A stretch of DNA of 8,728 nucleotides from an uncultured Actinomycetes bacterium (GTDB lineage Bacteria > Actinomycetota > Actinomycetes > Nanopelagicales > Nanopelagicaceae). Numbering within the stretch: position 1 is the first letter of the stretch; each line of letters begins with the position of its first letter. Shown piece by piece: positions 6,723 through 8,728 of the stretch. The notes beneath the pieces were generated by a model. That model was given only the letters and a program-made list of their open reading frames with translations, had not been told where the DNA came from and searched no databases. The position numbers and the translations under genes were made by a program. The stretch is from positions 1-8,728 of the forward strand of contig CAIJOE010000109.1 of the NCBI GenBank assembly GCA_903822245.1, written 5' to 3'.

Positions 6723-7462
6723 CATCTAGTCGCAGCTTCAAGCAAACCAAGCAAAAGGGTTCGCTAGCAATCCAAATTCGCGACCATATGCGCCAACGAA
6801 TCCTCACTCAAGAGTGGACACCAGGTGCCAAACTTCCAAGCGAGTTTGAATTAGCAAGTGAGTATAAAGCAGCACGCGTAACAATTCGAACTGCTCTACG
6901 CTCGCTAGAAGCTCAGGGATTAGTTGATATTCGTCATGGCTCTGGCTCATATATTGCAAACCTTGATCATGGAATTAGAGCAGGGCTCCAAGAGCTTCGC
7001 TCCATTAGTACAACTATCCAGGAAATGGGTTTTACCCCTGGGATCATTATTCGAGCCAGCGAGTTTCGCTTGCCAACCAAGGAAGAAGCGAGGGATCTTC
7101 GAATTACTGAAGATGAAAATGTTTACTACATGGAGCGGGCATACACCGCAGATGGCAAGGTTGTTGCCTTCTCCTATGACACGGTGAATATAACTGGCCT
7201 CTCTCCGGCCCTAATGAAGAAGTTTGCAAAAGTTCCAATTTTTAAAGTTCTAGATAGCGTGGGTAAACACCCGGTTCGAGCGATGACTGAAATTCATGCA
7301 CTTAAATCAGATTTAATTGGTTGGGGAGCTAGTCGACCAAAATCTGGTCTTTACTTACAACTTAAACAGACCCACTTTTTGCGTGATGGCTCACCAATCA
7401 TGACTGGAAGTACTTATTTCGTAGAAGGTCGCTTCCAATTCATGATTCACCGGACGGTCTAG
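6716..7462 (+). CDS. GntR-family transcriptional regulator, HutC/UTRA type
   Basis: This 248-residue protein begins with a GntR winged helix-turn-helix (about residues 15-80): LAIQIRDHMRQRIL, GAKLPSEFELASEY (37-50), the recognition helix region RVTIRTAL (54-61) and the wing GSGSYI (75-80). The rest, about 95-248, fits the UTRA ligand-binding domain of the HutC subfamily, which usually binds sugar phosphates or small metabolites; its last strand pattern RDGSPIMTGSTYFVEGRFQF is typical. It is divergent from the operon with shared operators, so it most likely represses both the operon and itself until an intermediate appears. An AGGA seven bases before the ATG serves as ribosome-binding site and also lies inside the second operator, allowing autorepression. 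Its TAG stop overlaps the truA stop on the other strand. Confidence 0.93.
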   Translation: MSTSSRSFKQTKQKGSLAIQIRDHMRQRILTQEWTPGAKLPSEFELASEYKAARVTIRTALRSLEAQGLVDIRHGSGSYIANLDHGIRAGLQELRSISTTIQEMGFTPGIIIRASEFRLPTKEEARDLRITEDENVYYMERAYTADGKVVAFSYDTVNITGLSPALMKKFAKVPIFKVLDSVGKHPVRAMTEIHALKSDLIGWGASRPKSGLYLQLKQTHFLRDGSPIMTGSTYFVEGRFQFMIHRTV

Positions 7463-8253
7463 TCTGGAAAGATAATTTCGGTGAGCGTCAGTCCCCTACC
7501 TGGAAATACATAACTATCGGAGACTCGTTCTTTATTGTTTAAAACCTCAAGTACCCACTCCTTGGGAAATCTTCCTTCACCAACACATACTGCCGCGCCC
7601 ACAAGATTTCGAACCATGGAATAACAAAAGGCATTCGCTCTAACATCGGCTACTAAGTAACCATTATCTAAGCGGGTCCAGTAAAACTTCATAAGCGTAC
7701 GAACTGTGGTTTGATCTTCGCGGAACTTACAAAAAGCTTTGAAATCATGCTCGCCAAGTAAGTAATTACAAGCGTCATTCATTAAATCAATATCTAATTT
7801 GCGATACCAAGGCTCCACATCAAAGCGATCTAGCGGTGGAATTATTGCAAGGTCATCGGCAATCTTGTATTGGTATCTGCGCTCAATCGGCGAGAAGCGA
7901 GCATGAAAGCCGGGCTCGGCATCACTTACTTTGAGAATTCGAATATCTTCATCGAGAATTCGATTTAGTTTGTATGCCCAATTTGGGATATCCCAAGTGA
8001 TATCTGGTGGCATTGGATTTTGTGGAATATCTACATGCATAAATTGCTGCTTGGCATGAACTCCAGCATCAGTTCGCCCGGCCACAACGGTTTCGACTTT
8101 GGTGCGGGCTATCTTTGAGATCGCACTTTCAATCTCACCTTGCAGCGTGCGCTGATCTGGTTGAAATGCCCAGCCGGCATAGTTTGTGCCGTCGTAACTT
8201 AATTCGATCTTTAAACGACGAAACCCACTCTTGGGTTCAAGAGTGGGTTCCAT
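7459..8253 (-). CDS. truA: tRNA pseudouridine(38-40) synthase TruA
   Basis: This 264-residue protein modifies U38-40 in the anticodon stem of many tRNAs. Family motifs are SYDGTNYAGWAFQP (19-32), TLQGEIESAI, the catalytic AGRTDAGVHA (58-67) with nucleophile Asp62, RFSPIERRYQYKI, FKAFCKF and the late FCYSMVRNLVGA motif. Length is normal for bacteria. The ATG is 14 nt after the rplQ stop with only a weak purine stretch before it; no alternative in-frame start lies between it and the conserved LKIELSYDG core, so the roughly 12-residue N-terminal extension appears real. That extension is encoded by an inverted repeat (8220-8251). Its stop codon and that of the convergent regulator share the palindrome CTAG (7459-7462). 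Confidence 0.96.
   Translation of the reverse strand: MEPTLEPKSGFRRLKIELSYDGTNYAGWAFQPDQRTLQGEIESAISKIARTKVETVVAGRTDAGVHAKQQFMHVDIPQNPMPPDITWDIPNWAYKLNRILDEDIRILKVSDAEPGFHARFSPIERRYQYKIADDLAIIPPLDRFDVEPWYRKLDIDLMNDACNYLLGEHDFKAFCKFREDQTTVRTLMKFYWTRLDNGYLVADVRANAFCYSMVRNLVGAAVCVGEGRFPKEWVLEVLNNKERVSDSYVFPGRGLTLTEIIFPD
8220..8251 (-). repeat. Perfect 12-bp inverted repeat (14-bp hairpin) at the truA start codon
   Basis: The arms 8222-8233 and 8238-8249 (AACCCACTCTTG and its exact inverse) flank a 4-nt loop. In the minus-strand transcript the stem extends by a G-U and a G-C pair, so the G of the AUG is itself paired. The hairpin encodes truA residues 2-11. After it comes only a short UUU, so it is at best a weak terminator. 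It may attenuate transcription between rplQ and truA or hinder translation initiation of truA. Confidence 0.75.
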
Positions 8254-8267
8254 ACTTACTTCTTTAA

Positions 8268-8621
8268 TTACTTAACTAGTTCAATAACCGCCATTGGTGC
8301 ATTGTCACCATTACGTGGCCCAATTTTGGTGATACGTGTGTATCCACCTTCGCGGGTAGCAAATGTTGGCGCAATCTCAGTGAAGAGTGTGTGCACAACG
8401 CTCTTGTTTTGGATGGTCTCCATAACGCGACGGCGAGCAGCAAGATCTCCTGCTTTAGCAGCAGTGATTAGCTTTTCAGCCAACGGACGAAGGCGCTTAG
8501 CCTTGGTCTCTGTTGTGGTGATCTTTCCGTGTTCGAAAAGTTGTTCAGCCAGGGTACCTAGCAACAGCCTTTCGTGAGATGGACCAGCACCTAGGCGAGG
8601 ACCTCTACTTGGACGTGGCAT
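8268..8621 (-). CDS. rplQ: 50S ribosomal protein L17
   Basis: This 117-residue protein is a standard-length bacterial L17, a large-subunit protein near the polypeptide exit tunnel. Family features are the N-terminal GPRLGAGPSHERLLLGTLAEQLFEHGKI segment (positions 7-34), TTETKAKRLRPLAEKLIT (36-53), and the C-terminal GGYTRITKIGPRNGDNAPMAVIEL block. An AGGAG ribosome-binding site lies six bases before the ATG within the 14-nt gap after rpoA, one of the stronger sites in the window. It belongs to the usual rpsM-rpsK-rpsD-rpoA-rplQ transcription unit, with truA following after 14 nt. Confidence 0.97.
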   Translation of the reverse strand: MPRPSRGPRLGAGPSHERLLLGTLAEQLFEHGKITTTETKAKRLRPLAEKLITAAKAGDLAARRRVMETIQNKSVVHTLFTEIAPTFATREGGYTRITKIGPRNGDNAPMAVIELVK

Positions 8622-8635
8622 TTCTTTCTCCTGAC

Positions 8636-8728
8636 TTACTCTGCGTCGACGAGATCATCGTCAACGTTTGTGCCGTAGTTAGCGTGCTTGGTTGGATCGA
8701 AACCGATTGGGCTGTCCTTAAGTTGGAG
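8636..8728 (-). CDS. rpoA: RNA polymerase alpha subunit, C-terminal fragment (cut by window edge)
   Basis: The last 30 codons and a TAA stop are present, running from LQLKDSPIGFDP to an acidic end DDDLVDAE. The LKDSP..FDP segment and acidic tail match the end of actinobacterial alpha subunits, just after the alpha C-terminal DNA-binding domain, and the gene always precedes rplQ in this cluster. The reading frame is open to the window edge. Most of the protein lies outside the window. Confidence 0.9.
   Translation of the reverse strand, partial: LQLKDSPIGFDPTKHANYGTNVDDDLVDAE

Noticed and set aside
8220..8251. A classical rho-independent terminator after rplQ
   Set aside because: The stem is strong, but it lies within truA coding sequence and is followed only by UUUC, not by a proper U-run.

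Overview
The window looks like a compact, low-GC (roughly mid-40s %) actinobacterial genome. The gene order rpoA-rplQ-truA-...-rplM-rpsI and the protein sequences are actinobacterial, while the AT-leaning codons, very short gaps and 4-nt start/stop overlaps suggest a streamlined lineage such as the freshwater Nanopelagicales (acI). The lineage is an inference from style, not from a search.

Layout. At the right edge, reading leftward on the minus strand, are the 3' end of rpoA, then rplQ and truA. At the left edge, also on the minus strand, are rplM and the first codons of rpsI. In actinobacteria truA is normally followed almost directly by rplM. Here about 7 kb of accessory metabolism sits between them: a plus-strand GntR/HutC-type regulator (6716-7462), convergent with truA and divergent from a five-gene minus-strand operon (6646 down to 647).

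The operon encodes, in order, an MtnA-type aldose-1-phosphate isomerase, a fused class II aldolase/short-chain dehydrogenase, the two halves of a split transketolase, and a RuBisCO-like protein (RLP) in which the usual KDDE metal motif reads KDDH. Junctions are 4 nt overlap, 8 nt gap, 0 nt gap and 4 nt overlap, so it is almost certainly one transcript. The 69-bp divergent region contains a consensus-like promoter for the operon and a perfect 6+6 bp palindrome with a second degenerate copy, the expected arrangement for a GntR-family switch.

How the genes may work together. The isomerase would turn a sugar 1-phosphate into a ketose 1-phosphate. The aldolase would cleave it to dihydroxyacetone phosphate plus an aldehyde, which the fused dehydrogenase may oxidise or reduce. 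The RLP and the split transketolase suggest a second branch that rearranges or decarboxylates a sugar(-acid) phosphate and feeds the pentose phosphate pool. Parts of this set are known separately: MtnA with class II aldolase in 5-deoxyribose/methylthioribose salvage, and split transketolase with RLPs in D-apiose catabolism. I do not recognise the complete set as a described pathway. No kinase, phosphorylase or transporter is present in the window, so the substrate is unknown.

Two RNA-level structures also stand out: a perfect 12-bp inverted repeat starting just after the truA start codon, and a two-part hairpin in the rplM upstream region. No RNA genes, insertion sequences, CRISPR arrays or attachment repeats were seen. 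The only intergenic stretch over 100 bases is 507-646.
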